From NCBI GenBank assembly GCA_964393035.1, contig CAYMRX010000005.1, forward strand, positions 124,001-188,000: DNA of 64,000 nucleotides, given 5' to 3'. The notes under the pieces were generated by a model. It saw only the letters and a list, made by a program, of their open reading frames with translations, ran no database searches and had not been told where the DNA came from. The position numbers were made by a program, and so were the translations under genes. Positions 24,390 to 32,922 of the stretch are shown piece after piece. The number at the start of each line of letters is the position of its first letter. The stretch's first letter is position 1. Origin of the DNA: Tabrizicola_A sp964393035. Its GTDB lineage: Bacteria; Pseudomonadota; Alphaproteobacteria; Rhodobacterales; Rhodobacteraceae.

Positions 24390-25160
24390 TTAGGCGACCG
24401 TCGGCGCGACCACAACCTCGCACCCCCATTCGGCGCAGCGGCGGGCAAGCTCTGTTGGCAGCGGCTGATCGGTGAAAAGTTTCGCCACCTGCGAAAGCGA
24501 AGCAATCCGCGCCGGGGCGCTGCGCGTCAGTTTCATGTGATCCGCCACCACGAAGGTGCTGCGCGCTTGGGCCAGAATGGCGCGTGATACCCGCACCTCT
24601 GCCAGATCATAGTCCAGAAGATCCCCGTCCTGATCCAGCGCCGAGGCCCCCAAGACGGCGATATCCACCTTGAACTGGCCAAAGAATTCCGCCGTCAGCG
24701 CCCCGACCAACCCGCCATCCGATCGGCGCAAGGCGCCCCCGGTCACCACGATATCGCATCCGGGATTGGCGCCGAGAATATTGGCGACATTCATGTTATT
24801 GGTGATGACCGTCAGGTTGCGGTGATGCAGCAATGCCTGCGCGACGGCCTCGGTCGTTGTGCCAAGCGTCAGAATGACCGAGGAATTTTCGGGAATGGCG
24901 GCCGCAACGGCGGCTCCGATGGCCTGTTTTCCGCTGGCGTTCAGTTTGCGGCGGCGTTCATAGGCGATGTTGACCATGCCCTGCCGTGGCACCGCGCCGC
25001 CATGCACCCGGTCAAGATGTCCAAGATCGGCCAGATCGCCAAGATCGCGGCGAATGGTCTGGGCCGCGACATCGAAATGCCTTGCAAGATCATCCACCAT
25101 CACCCGCCCCAGAGAACGGGCAAGCGACAGAATTTCCGTTTGGCGCGGGTTCAGGCTCAT
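24390..25160 (-). CDS. glpR: DeoR/GlpR family transcriptional regulator
   Basis: A 256-residue repressor. The N-terminal DeoR HTH is 'NPRQTEILSLARSLGRVMVDDLARHFDVAAQTIRRDLGDLADLGHLDRVHGGAVP' (residues 4-58, in pieces). The C-terminal sugar-phosphate sensor domain shows 'SSVILTLGTTTEAVAQALLHHRNLTVITNNMNVANIL' and 'GASALDQDGDLLDYDLAEVRVSRAILAQARSTFVVADHMK'. It diverges from glpD-glpK, so it very probably represses them and responds to glycerol-3-phosphate. Candidate operator sequence lies between the genes. Confidence 0.92.
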   Translation of the reverse strand: MSLNPRQTEILSLARSLGRVMVDDLARHFDVAAQTIRRDLGDLADLGHLDRVHGGAVPRQGMVNIAYERRRKLNASGKQAIGAAVAAAIPENSSVILTLGTTTEAVAQALLHHRNLTVITNNMNVANILGANPGCDIVVTGGALRRSDGGLVGALTAEFFGQFKVDIAVLGASALDQDGDLLDYDLAEVRVSRAILAQARSTFVVADHMKLTRSAPARIASLSQVAKLFTDQPLPTELARRCAEWGCEVVVAPTVA

Positions 25161-25204
25161 GCCGGCAGGTTACGGAGATTGATGCGCAGGGACAAGAACC
25201 GTAA

Positions 25205-25268
25205 TGCGCGATTTTTATGAATTCGCGCAAAAACGAACATTTTTGATTGACCCGCGTGCGCGATTTTG
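25205..25268. promoter_or_regulatory. candidate GlpR operator region
   Basis: The glpR-glpD gap contains TGCGCGA (25205-25211) facing TCGCGCA (25223-25229), a perfect 7-bp palindrome with 11-bp spacing. A second direct copy TGCGCGATTTTG lies at 25257-25268. Between them CGAACAT (25234-25240) equals a half-site of the E. coli GlpR consensus. AT-richness here is also promoter-like. Binding is inferred. Confidence 0.5.
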
Positions 25269-25296
25269 ACAGATCTGCGCCTATAGGGAGGTCGGA

Positions 25297-26856
25297 ATGA
25301 CAGACACGGCCATCGCGGATATTTTCATCATTGGCGGCGGCATCAATGGCTGCGGCATTGCGCGCGATGCGGCGGGGCGCGGGCTGAAGGTGGTTCTGGC
25401 CGAGCAGGGTGATCTGGCGCAGGGCACCTCGTCTGCCTCGACCAAACTCTTTCATGGCGGGTTGCGCTATCTGGAATATTTCGAATTCCGCCTTGTGCGC
25501 GAGGCCTTGGCTGAACGCGAAACTCTGCTCAGGGCGATGCCGCATATCGCGTGGCCGCTGCGCTTTGTGCTGCCGCTCAGCCCCGAGATGCGGTTCGACA
25601 GCGACACGCCCACCAGTCGTCTGTTGGGCTGGATCATGCCTTGGGCCAAGGGGCGGCGGCCGGAATGGCTGATCCGCTTGGGGTTGCTGCTGTACGATAC
25701 CTTGGGGGGGCGCAAGATTCTGCCCGCGACGCGCAAGCTGGATCTGCGGGAAGACCCTGCCGGGCGCCACCTGAAGCCCAACTATCTGAAAGCTTTTGAA
25801 TATTCCGATGTCTGGGTGCAGGACGCCCGGCTGGTGGTGCTGAACGCCCGCGATGCGGCGGCGCGCGGGGCGGTGATCCTTGTGCGGTCAAAAGTCATCG
25901 AGGCACGGCGCGAAGATGGGCATTGGGTTGTGACGGTCGAAGGCCCGACGGGGCGCACAACCCACCGGGCGCGGGCCTTGGTGAATGCCGGGGGGCCTTG
26001 GGTGGCCGATATCATCCGCGATGTGGCCAAAGTTGAAACCCGCGACCGGATCCGGTTGGTGCGGGGCAGCCATATCGTTGTGCCGCAGCTTTACGACCAC
26101 GGCCGGGCCTATTTTTTCCAAGGCCGCGATGGTCGCATCATCTTTGCCATTCCCTATGAGCAGGACTTCACCCTGATCGGCACGACCGATCAGGATCATG
26201 CCGGAACCCCGGCAGAGGCCCGCTGTTCCGATGCGGAGCGGGATTATCTTTTGTCGTTTGCAAACAGCTACTTCGACAAGACCTTGTCGACCAAAGACAT
26301 CGTCTGGACCTATTCCGGCGTGCGGCCGCTTTACAACGATGGCGCGTCGTCGGCGACGGCGGCAACGCGGGATTATGTGCTGAAAACCGAAGGGGAGGTG
26401 GCCCCGCTTCTGAACGTCTTTGGCGGCAAGATCACCACCTATCGGCGCTTGGCTGAGACTGCACTGGCCAGACTTGCGCCGTTTTTTCACGATATCACAC
26501 CCAATTGGACGGCCGGAGTCCCCCTGCCGGGCGGTGACTTCGCCCATGATGGCGTCGCGGCTTTGATTGCCGATCTGACGGCGCGCTACCCGTTCCTGAC
26601 CCCACCGGAGGCGCAGCGCCTGATCCGCGCCTATGGCACCGAGGCGACGGCCGTCTTGGGGCAGGCCCAAAGCCGCGTCGATCTGGGGCGCGATTTCGGG
26701 GGCGGCCTGTCCGAGGCGGAAGTGCTTTGGCAGATGCGCCACGAATGGGCGCAGCGGGCTGAAGATGTGGTCTGGCGCCGCACCAAACTGGGGTTGAAAA
26801 TGACGGCCGAGGAGATTGCCGCGCTTGACGCCTTCATGATTGCCGCCAAGGATTGA
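25297..26856 (+). CDS. glpD: aerobic glycerol-3-phosphate dehydrogenase
   Basis: A 519-residue FAD enzyme oxidising sn-glycerol-3-phosphate to dihydroxyacetone phosphate at the inner membrane and feeding electrons to quinone. FAD-binding N-terminus 'DIFIIGGGINGCGIARDAAGRGL' (6-28, in pieces), then 'GTSSASTKLFHGGLRYLEYFEFRLVREALAERETLL', 'FTLIGTTDQDHAG', 'VRPLYNDGAS' and 'NVFGGKITTYRRLAE'. A GGGAGG site precedes the ATG. It is first gene of glpD-glpK, diverging from glpR. Confidence 0.97.
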   Translation: MTDTAIADIFIIGGGINGCGIARDAAGRGLKVVLAEQGDLAQGTSSASTKLFHGGLRYLEYFEFRLVREALAERETLLRAMPHIAWPLRFVLPLSPEMRFDSDTPTSRLLGWIMPWAKGRRPEWLIRLGLLLYDTLGGRKILPATRKLDLREDPAGRHLKPNYLKAFEYSDVWVQDARLVVLNARDAAARGAVILVRSKVIEARREDGHWVVTVEGPTGRTTHRARALVNAGGPWVADIIRDVAKVETRDRIRLVRGSHIVVPQLYDHGRAYFFQGRDGRIIFAIPYEQDFTLIGTTDQDHAGTPAEARCSDAERDYLLSFANSYFDKTLSTKDIVWTYSGVRPLYNDGASSATAATRDYVLKTEGEVAPLLNVFGGKITTYRRLAETALARLAPFFHDITPNWTAGVPLPGGDFAHDGVAALIADLTARYPFLTPPEAQRLIRAYGTEATAVLGQAQSRVDLGRDFGGGLSEAEVLWQMRHEWAQRAEDVVWRRTKLGLKMTAEEIAALDAFMIAAKD

Positions 26857-26877
26857 GCGAGATGCGAAGGAACCCCC

Positions 26878-28353
26878 ATGCGCCATATCCTTGCCCTTGA
26901 CCAAGGCACGACCTCCTCGCGGGCCATTGTTTTTGATGAAAATTTCCACCCTGTCGCGACAGCGCAGGCCGAATTTGCCCAGCATTTCCCCCAGCCGGGA
27001 TGGGTGGAGCATGATCCGGCGGATCTGTGGCAGACCAGCTTGGATTGCGCGCGGCAGGCAATGGAGGCGGCAGGGCAACTCCCGATCGCCATCGGGATCA
27101 CCAACCAGCGCGAAACCACGCTGCTGTGGGATCGGGCGACGGGAAAGCCGCTCTACCGGGCGATTGTCTGGCAGGATCGGCGCACGGCCGGGATCTGCGC
27201 AGAGCTGAAAGCGGCCGGGCATGAGCCGATGGTGACGGCCAAGACCGGACTGCTGTTGGACCCGTATTTTTCCGGCACGAAACTGGCCTGGCTTTTGGAC
27301 AATATCCCCGGTGCAAGGGCGCGGGCCGAGGCGGGGGAACTGGCCTTTGGCACGGTGGACGCTTGGCTGATCTGGAACCTGACGGGCGGAAAGGTGCATG
27401 CCACCGATGCGACAAATGCCTCGCGGACGCTGATGTTCAACATTGAAACCGGAACATGGGATGCCGCGCTTTGTGCGCTTTTGCGCGTGCCGCTTTCGCT
27501 TTTGCCCGAGGTGAAAGACTGTGCTGCCGCGTTTGGCCATACCGCGCCGGGGCTGTTTGCTGCCGAAATCCCGATTCTGGGGGTGGCGGGCGATCAGCAG
27601 GCCGCGACCATGGGGCAGGCCTGTTTTGAACCGGGCATGATGAAATCGACCTATGGCACGGGCTGTTTTGCGCTGATGAACACCGGGGCAGAGCGGGTGG
27701 CGTCGCAAAATCGTTTGCTGACGACGATCGCCTATCGGCTGGGCGGGCAAACGACCTATGCCTTGGAGGGGTCCATCTTTGTGGCGGGGGCGGTGGTGCA
27801 ATGGCTGCGCGACGGGTTGCAGATCATCGCGGCGGCGGGCGACAGTCAGGCCTTGGCCGAGGCGGCCGATCCGGCCTCGACCGTGGTGATCGTGCCCGCC
27901 TTTACCGGTCTGGGCGCGCCCTATTGGCGGCCCGAGGCGCAAGGCGCGGTCTTTGGGGTGACGCGTGGCACCGGGCGGGCCGAGATGGTTCGGGCCGCAT
28001 TGGAAAGTGTTGGATTTCAGACGCTTGATCTGGTCAATGCCATGCGCGCGGATGGGGCGGATGTGAGCCGGACCGTCTTGCGGGTGGATGGTGGCATGGC
28101 GCGGTCGGATTGGGCGATGCAGTTTCTTGCCGATGTACAGGGGGCGGCGGTGGACCGTCCTGTGGTGACGGAGACCACGGCCTTGGGCGCGGCGTTTCTG
28201 GCGGCTTTGCAGGCGGGCCTTGTGGCAAGCCCGGCCGAATTCGCCAGCCGCTGGGCGCTGGAGCGCCGCTTTGCGCCCGCGATGCCCGAGGCCGACCGCG
28301 CGGCGCGGGTGGCGCGCTGGGGCAGGGCGGTGCAGGCCACCCTTGCGGTTTGA
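26878..28353 (+). CDS. glpK: glycerol kinase
   Basis: A 491-residue FGGY kinase phosphorylating glycerol to glycerol-3-phosphate, the substrate of the upstream GlpD. Diagnostic: 'LALDQGTTSSRAIVFD' (5-20), 'ITNQRETTLLWDRATGKPLYRAIVWQDRRT', 'GTVDAWLIWNLTGG', 'ATNASRTLMFNI', 'MMKSTYGTGCFALMNTG' and 'FTGLGAPYWRPEAQGAVFGVTRGT'. The gap to glpD is 21 bp. No glycerol facilitator gene (glpF) follows, so uptake must be encoded elsewhere. Confidence 0.97.
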   Translation: MRHILALDQGTTSSRAIVFDENFHPVATAQAEFAQHFPQPGWVEHDPADLWQTSLDCARQAMEAAGQLPIAIGITNQRETTLLWDRATGKPLYRAIVWQDRRTAGICAELKAAGHEPMVTAKTGLLLDPYFSGTKLAWLLDNIPGARARAEAGELAFGTVDAWLIWNLTGGKVHATDATNASRTLMFNIETGTWDAALCALLRVPLSLLPEVKDCAAAFGHTAPGLFAAEIPILGVAGDQQAATMGQACFEPGMMKSTYGTGCFALMNTGAERVASQNRLLTTIAYRLGGQTTYALEGSIFVAGAVVQWLRDGLQIIAAAGDSQALAEAADPASTVVIVPAFTGLGAPYWRPEAQGAVFGVTRGTGRAEMVRAALESVGFQTLDLVNAMRADGADVSRTVLRVDGGMARSDWAMQFLADVQGAAVDRPVVTETTALGAAFLAALQAGLVASPAEFASRWALERRFAPAMPEADRAARVARWGRAVQATLAV

Positions 28354-28496
28354 CGGGATGCTTGCGGAATCTTGCGTTTGCCCGGTTGAACTTCCGCGAC
28401 ACTTCCCACACTCTGCGCCCTGAATACCAAGACAGGGCCATACCGCCACAAGGCCGGCACGACCGGCGGCGGGATATGGCCAGCAAGGGAGGCGAA

Positions 28497-29363
28497 ATGA
28501 GATATCACGCTCCGTCAAGCGTTGCCGAGGCGGTCAAGCTGGCCGCTGGCGCCACGGGCATCACGCGGTTTCTGTCGGGCGGCACCGATGTTCTGGTGCA
28601 ACTGCGCGCCGGGATGGTGACACCCGATGACCTGATCGACCTGAAAAAGATCCCCGGTCTGCGCGACATTGCCAAAACCGCCGATGGCGGCTGGCGCATC
28701 GGTGCAACGGTGTCCGGCGCCGAGATGCGCCGCCACGCCGCCCTGTGCGCCGATTGGCCGGGCGTGGTCGAGGGCATGAACCTTGTCGGCTCGACGCAGG
28801 TGCAGGGGCGCGCCACGCTGGCGGGCAACCTTTGCAATGGTTCTCCCGCGGCCGATTCGGTGCCGGGCATGGTGGCCGCAGGTGCGCGCGTTGTGGTGAC
28901 CGGGCCGAACGGCACCCGCGAAGTGGCGGTGGAGGATATCCCCGCTGGTCCGGGCAAGACCCGTCTGCAATCCGGTGAGATGATTGAAGCCGTGCTGTTG
29001 CCGCCGCGCGGCAAGCAGGGCGGCGACGCCTATCTGCGCTTCATTCCGCGCACCGAGATGGACATCGCCGTGGTCGGCGTCGGCATCAGCCTGACGCTGG
29101 ACGGTGACAAGGTGGCCGCCGCCCGCGTGGCGCTGGGCGCTGTGGCGCCGACGGTGCTGTTGGTTGACGCCGCCGCCAAGGCCATCATCGGCACCACCTT
29201 GGATGACGCCGCATTGGCCGGGCTGATCGCCACCGTTCGGGCCGCCGCCAATCCGATTTCCGACAAACGCGGAACCGCCGAGTTCCGCAAAGAAGTGGTG
29301 GGCGTTCTGGCCGGACGCGCCGCCCGCATTGCTTACGACCGTGCAAAAGGGGCCGCGAAATGA
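28497..29363 (+). CDS. xanthine dehydrogenase-family FAD-binding subunit (CoxM-like)
   Basis: A 288-residue medium subunit of a molybdenum hydroxylase. 'YHAPSSVAEAVKLA' and 'RFLSGGTDVLVQLRAGM' (FAD-site loop, about 24-40) and 'NLVGSTQVQGRATLAGNLCNGSPAADSVP' (second FAD loop, about 98-126) fit the FAD_binding_5 domain; 'KRGTAEFRKEVVGVLAGRA' is in the CO_deh_flav_C domain. GGGAGG precedes the ATG at 28497. The gene is the first of four and overlaps the iron-sulfur subunit by 4 bp (ATGA). Confidence 0.9.
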   Translation: MRYHAPSSVAEAVKLAAGATGITRFLSGGTDVLVQLRAGMVTPDDLIDLKKIPGLRDIAKTADGGWRIGATVSGAEMRRHAALCADWPGVVEGMNLVGSTQVQGRATLAGNLCNGSPAADSVPGMVAAGARVVVTGPNGTREVAVEDIPAGPGKTRLQSGEMIEAVLLPPRGKQGGDAYLRFIPRTEMDIAVVGVGISLTLDGDKVAAARVALGAVAPTVLLVDAAAKAIIGTTLDDAALAGLIATVRAAANPISDKRGTAEFRKEVVGVLAGRAARIAYDRAKGAAK

Positions 29364-29839
29364 GCCGTATTCATGTGACCGCCACCGTCAATGGTGATGC
29401 GGTGGAATTCCTTGCCGATCCGCGCGACAGCCTTTTGGATTGCCTGCGCGATCAGTTGAATCTGACCGGCTCGAAAGAGGGCTGCGGCACCGGCGATTGC
29501 GGGGCCTGCTCGGTGACCGTGGACGGCACGCTGGTTTGCTCTTGTCTCGTCTTGGGCGTCGAGGCCCAAGGCAAGACCATTGAAACCGTCGAAGGCATTG
29601 CCAAAGGGGGCGATCTGCATCCCTTGCAGCGCAAGTTCATCGAACATGCAGCCCTGCAATGCGGTTTCTGCACGCCGGGGATCCTGGTCGCGGCCAAGGC
29701 GCTTCTGGCCGAAAACCCTGATCCGACCGAGACGGAAATCCGGTTCTGGCTGGCAGGCAACCTCTGCCGCTGCACCGGGTATGACAAGATCATCCGTGCC
29801 GTTCAGGATGCGGCTGCGGAAATGCGGGGGGCTGCGTGA
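29360..29839 (+). CDS. (2Fe-2S)-binding subunit of molybdenum hydroxylase (CoxS-like)
   Basis: A 159-residue protein with two [2Fe-2S] clusters. The plant-ferredoxin-like N-terminal cluster uses 'GCGTGDCGACSVTV' plus 'VCSCLV' (about residues 43-68). The C-terminal helical cluster uses 'QCGFCTPGILVAA' and 'NLCRCTGYDKI' (about 104-146). It carries electrons between the molybdopterin site and the FAD. It overlaps both neighbours, as expected of subunits of one complex. Confidence 0.94.
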   Translation: MSRIHVTATVNGDAVEFLADPRDSLLDCLRDQLNLTGSKEGCGTGDCGACSVTVDGTLVCSCLVLGVEAQGKTIETVEGIAKGGDLHPLQRKFIEHAALQCGFCTPGILVAAKALLAENPDPTETEIRFWLAGNLCRCTGYDKIIRAVQDAAAEMRGAA

Positions 29840-32082
29840 TGGCAAAAGACCAAACCCAAGGCTACCGCCTGATCGGCACCCGGCCTGACCGCCCCGATGG
29901 GCTGGACAAGGTGACGGGCCGCGCGCGCTATGGCGCCGACATTTCCGCCCCCGGCATGCTGCACGCCGCCGTGGTGCGTTCGCCCCATGCCCATGCGAAG
30001 ATCTTGAAAATCGACGCGACGAAGGCGCTGGCTCTGCCGGGCGTCAAGGCCGTCATCACCCGCGCCGATCTGCCCACAGGTCTGACGGGCGAGGATTGGA
30101 ACCTTCAGGAAAACACCCTTGCCGGCGAAAAGGCGCTTTACGATGGCCACGCGGTGGCTGCCGTTGCCGCCACCACGAAGCTGATCGCGCAGGATGCGGC
30201 CAAGCTGGTGGACGTGACCTATGAGGTGCTGCCGCATGTCACCGACGTGGACGCCGCCATGGCCCCCGGTGCGCCGGTGATCCGCGAAGGGGCGGCCGAC
30301 CATTCGGTGCCCGAAGGCATGCACCCCAACGTCGTGCGCTACATGGATTTCGGCCATGGCGATATGGCGGCGGGTTTTGCTGCGGCCGATCTCGTGCGCG
30401 AGCAGTCCTACAAGACCGAAGCCACCCATCAGGGGTACATCGAACCGCATGCCTGCATGGCGCAAATGGGGGCCGATGACCGGGGCGAGATGTGGGTTTG
30501 CACCCAAGGCCACTGGTATATCCGCCGCATGACCTCGGCGGTGCTGGGGATTGATGCGGCGAAACTGCGCGTGACACCCTCGGAAATCGGCGGCGGCTTT
30601 GGCGGCAAGACCACGATTTTCATGGAGCCTTTGGCGCTGGCCTTGTCGAAAAAGGCGGGCGGGCGTCCGGTCAAGCTGGTGATGAGCCGGTCTGAGGTGC
30701 TGCGTGCCACCGGGCCGACGGCCTCGGCTTCGATGGACGTCAAGCTGGGCCTGAAAAAGGACGGCACCATCACGGCTGCACAGGTGAAATTCCGCATGCA
30801 GGGGGGGCCTTACATCGGGTCCTCGCCGGTGGGAGAGGCGCTGTCTTGCGCCTTCGCCTGCTATGATGTGCCGAACGTGATGCACGAAGGCTATGAGGTT
30901 CTGGCCAACCGCCCGAAAGCGGCGGCCTACCGCGCGCCGGGGTCGCCCATGGCGGCCTTTGCCACCGAAAGCCTCTTGGACGAAATGTGCCGCGAACTGG
31001 GCCTTGATCCCTTGAAGGTGCGCCTGAAAAACGCTGCCAAGGAAGGCACCAAGTCAAGCTATGGCCCGACCTATAACCGCATCGGTCTGGTCGAAAGCCT
31101 TGAGGCCACCATGGCCCACAAGAACCTGCTTGCCCCCCTCGGCCCCAATCAGGGCCGCGGTGTGGCCTCGGGCTTCTGGTTCAACTGGGGCGGGGAAACC
31201 TCGGTGTCGCTTTGCATCGGGGAAGACGGCACGGTGACGGTGTCGGTCGGCACGCCGGACATCGGCGGCAGCCGCGCCTCCATCGCGCTGATGACGGCGG
31301 AATGTCTGGGCATCGCCTATGACAAGGTGCGGGTGAACATCGTGGAAACCGGGGCGCTTGGCGTCAACGAACCCACCCACGGCAGCCGCGCCACCTTTGC
31401 CAGCGGGTTGGCGGCGGTTGAGGCCGCGCGGCAAGCCATGGCCGAGATGTGCAAACGTGCCGCCGCCGAATGGGACATCGACGCCGAGGCCGTGGAATGG
31501 CGCGACGGGGCGGCCCATCCGGCCGGTCCGAACGCCGGGAAATTCCCGCCGATGTCGATCGCCGAGATTGGCGCCAAGATGGGCGGCACCGGCGGGCCGA
31601 TCTCGGGCCACCACGAGGTGACGGCTTCGACCCATGGCGCCAGCTTTGGCGTGCATGTGGTGGATGTCGAGGTTGATCCCGAAACCGGCCGCACCACGAT
31701 CCTGCGCTATCTTGTCGTGCAGGACGCAGGCACCGCGATTCACCCGGCCTATGTCGAGGGCCAGTATCAGGGTGGCGCGGCGCAGGGCATCGGCTGGGCC
31801 TTGAACGAGGAATATGTCTATGGCGCCGATGGGCGGCTACAGAATTCCATCTTCCTAGATTACCGCGTGCCGGTCGCCAGCGATCTGCCAATGATCGACA
31901 CCGTGATCGTCGAGGTCCCGAACCCCGGCCACCCCTACGGCGTGCGCGGCGTCGGCGAAACCGGCATCACGCCGCCCCTGCCTGCCATCGCCAACGCGAT
32001 CCACGCCGCCACCGGCACGCGGATTCGCAGCCTGCCGATGTCGCCGTCCAAGGTTCTGGCGGCGATCAAGGCGCGCGGGTAG
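29839..32082 (+). CDS. molybdopterin-binding catalytic subunit of xanthine dehydrogenase-family enzyme
   Basis: The 747-residue large subunit holds the molybdenum cofactor. Motifs: 'GLDKVTGRARYGADI' near the N-terminus, 'SEIGGGFGGKTTIFMEP' (Moco contact), 'AAYRAPGSPMAAFATES' at the active-site loop, and the catalytic Glu in 'GVRGVGETGITPPLPAIANAI'. The loop reads AYRAPG, not the AYRCSFR of form I CO dehydrogenase, so CO oxidation is unlikely. The real substrate (purine, aldehyde or N-heterocycle) cannot be read off. The start is ATG 29839; an upstream GTG is possible. Confidence 0.9.
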   Translation: MAKDQTQGYRLIGTRPDRPDGLDKVTGRARYGADISAPGMLHAAVVRSPHAHAKILKIDATKALALPGVKAVITRADLPTGLTGEDWNLQENTLAGEKALYDGHAVAAVAATTKLIAQDAAKLVDVTYEVLPHVTDVDAAMAPGAPVIREGAADHSVPEGMHPNVVRYMDFGHGDMAAGFAAADLVREQSYKTEATHQGYIEPHACMAQMGADDRGEMWVCTQGHWYIRRMTSAVLGIDAAKLRVTPSEIGGGFGGKTTIFMEPLALALSKKAGGRPVKLVMSRSEVLRATGPTASASMDVKLGLKKDGTITAAQVKFRMQGGPYIGSSPVGEALSCAFACYDVPNVMHEGYEVLANRPKAAAYRAPGSPMAAFATESLLDEMCRELGLDPLKVRLKNAAKEGTKSSYGPTYNRIGLVESLEATMAHKNLLAPLGPNQGRGVASGFWFNWGGETSVSLCIGEDGTVTVSVGTPDIGGSRASIALMTAECLGIAYDKVRVNIVETGALGVNEPTHGSRATFASGLAAVEAARQAMAEMCKRAAAEWDIDAEAVEWRDGAAHPAGPNAGKFPPMSIAEIGAKMGGTGGPISGHHEVTASTHGASFGVHVVDVEVDPETGRTTILRYLVVQDAGTAIHPAYVEGQYQGGAAQGIGWALNEEYVYGADGRLQNSIFLDYRVPVASDLPMIDTVIVEVPNPGHPYGVRGVGETGITPPLPAIANAIHAATGTRIRSLPMSPSKVLAAIKARG

Positions 32083-32089
32083 GCCGCCC

Positions 32090-32332
32090 GTGGCGGTCGT
32101 CAATCTCTGGTCTGGCCTCCGGCGTCTCGCCGATGGCCAGACCACCGTGACGGTCGAGGCGCAAACCCTGCGCCAGATGTTCGCCGCGTTGATTGAGGCC
32201 CATCCCGGGCTGGAGCCGGTCATCAAGGCCGGCCTGTCTGTCTCGGTCAACGGCACGATTGAAACCAACCTCTCCGCCCCCTTGCCCGAGGGGGCCGAGA
32301 TCTACCTGATGCAGCGCATCAAGGGCGGCTGA
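32090..32332 (+). CDS. MoaD/ThiS-like ubiquitin-fold protein with C-terminal Gly-Gly
   Basis: An 80-residue beta-grasp protein starting with GTG at 32090, 8 bp after the large-subunit stop. 'VVNLWSGLRRLADGQTTVTVEAQTLRQMFAALIEAHP' and 'VSVNGTIETNLSAPLPEGAEIYLMQRIKGG' follow the MoaD/ThiS pattern, and the protein ends exactly in Lys-Gly-Gly. The terminal diglycine is what E1-like enzymes adenylate for sulfur transfer. It may serve cofactor sulfuration for the molybdenum enzyme it is linked to; that is inference. No moeB, moaE or other moa gene is adjacent. Confidence 0.8.
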   Translation: MAVVNLWSGLRRLADGQTTVTVEAQTLRQMFAALIEAHPGLEPVIKAGLSVSVNGTIETNLSAPLPEGAEIYLMQRIKGG

Positions 32333-32352
32333 AGCAGGAATGGCTGAACCGC

Positions 32353-32391
32353 GCGCGCCTGCCTGAAATGCGGGCAAGCTAATAGGCGCGC
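32353..32391 (+). terminator. hairpin after the molybdenum hydroxylase operon
   Basis: GCGCGCCT (32353-32360) pairs with AGGCGCGC (32384-32391), with an inner TGCC/GGCA pair; TTCT follows. It lies 20 bp after the last gene of the operon. Confidence 0.55.
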
Positions 32392-32424
32392 TTCTGCCCA
32401 AGGTCTTTCATCTTGTTTGGAAAG

Positions 32425-32501
32425 TGGTGGCGGGGGGGAGATTTGAACTCCCGACCCCGTGATTATGAGTCACGTGCTCTAACCAACTGAGCTACCCAGC
32501 C
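32425..32501 (-). tRNA. tRNA-Met (CAT), elongator type
   Basis: A 77-nt cloverleaf on the minus strand, with CCA encoded. Acceptor GGCTGGG with CCCCGCC-A-CCA, D stem GCTC/GAGC, anticodon stem CGTGA/TCACG around CTCATAA (anticodon CAT), T stem GGGAG/CTCCC around TTCAAAT. G1-C72 pairing excludes initiator tRNA, and the body resembles E. coli elongator tRNA-Met; tRNA-Ile2 is unlikely. As read, the acceptor stem has a U4-C69 mismatch. Confidence 0.92.
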
Positions 32502-32623
32502 ACTGGCGCGGGGGATAATGCGACCCGGCAAGGGCGTCAAGGGCAAAAGGCAATCAATGCGCGGATTTGCCGTCATTTTCCCAAACCCCAACCGCGGCGC
32601 AAAAGACAGATGGGGTAAAGAAT

Positions 32624-32835
32624 GAGTATTTTCAAAGGCGCAAATCCAAAGCGGCCGCGCAGGCAGGATGCGTCCCGATCAGGGGCACCGGTCCAGTGCG
32701 CAGAGAGAGCTTCTCACACCCGACCGGGACGACTTGCGCCTTGCGGTCATCGGGACTCCTCCCTGTACCGCCCCCTCACCTTGCCACAGGCAGGGTTAAG
32801 AACTCCCTAAAGGTCTTGCGCCTTGCCAAATACTC
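32624..32835. repeat. 212-bp MITE-like element with 20-bp imperfect terminal inverted repeats
   Basis: Left end GAGTATTTTCAAAGGCGCAA (32624-32643). The right end, read on the minus strand from 32835, is GAGTATTTGGCAAGGCGCAA (17 of 20 identical). The interior has no convincing reading frame. Together with the flanks it fills the gap between tRNA-Met and the hydantoinase-like gene. The left end is the same module as copy A at 3022. I saw no transposase and no clear target-site duplication. Confidence 0.55.
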
Positions 32836-32922
32836 CCGCCGGAGGCGCACCCCGGCCGCCGATTGTGAGCGCCCCGCCAAATCGCCCGCGACGAGAGGCC
32901 GGGAACCGGTCTACGAGGCGCC

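Noticed and set aside
25888..28518. 876-codon open frame antisense to glpD-glpK
   Set aside because: Low-complexity Arg/Gly/His-rich product with no domain; it is explained by codon bias of the two enzymes on the plus strand.
29839..32082. CO dehydrogenase (CoxL) assignment
   Set aside because: The active-site loop reads AYRAPG and lacks the AYRCSFR of form I CO dehydrogenase; no coxD/E/F accessory genes are present.
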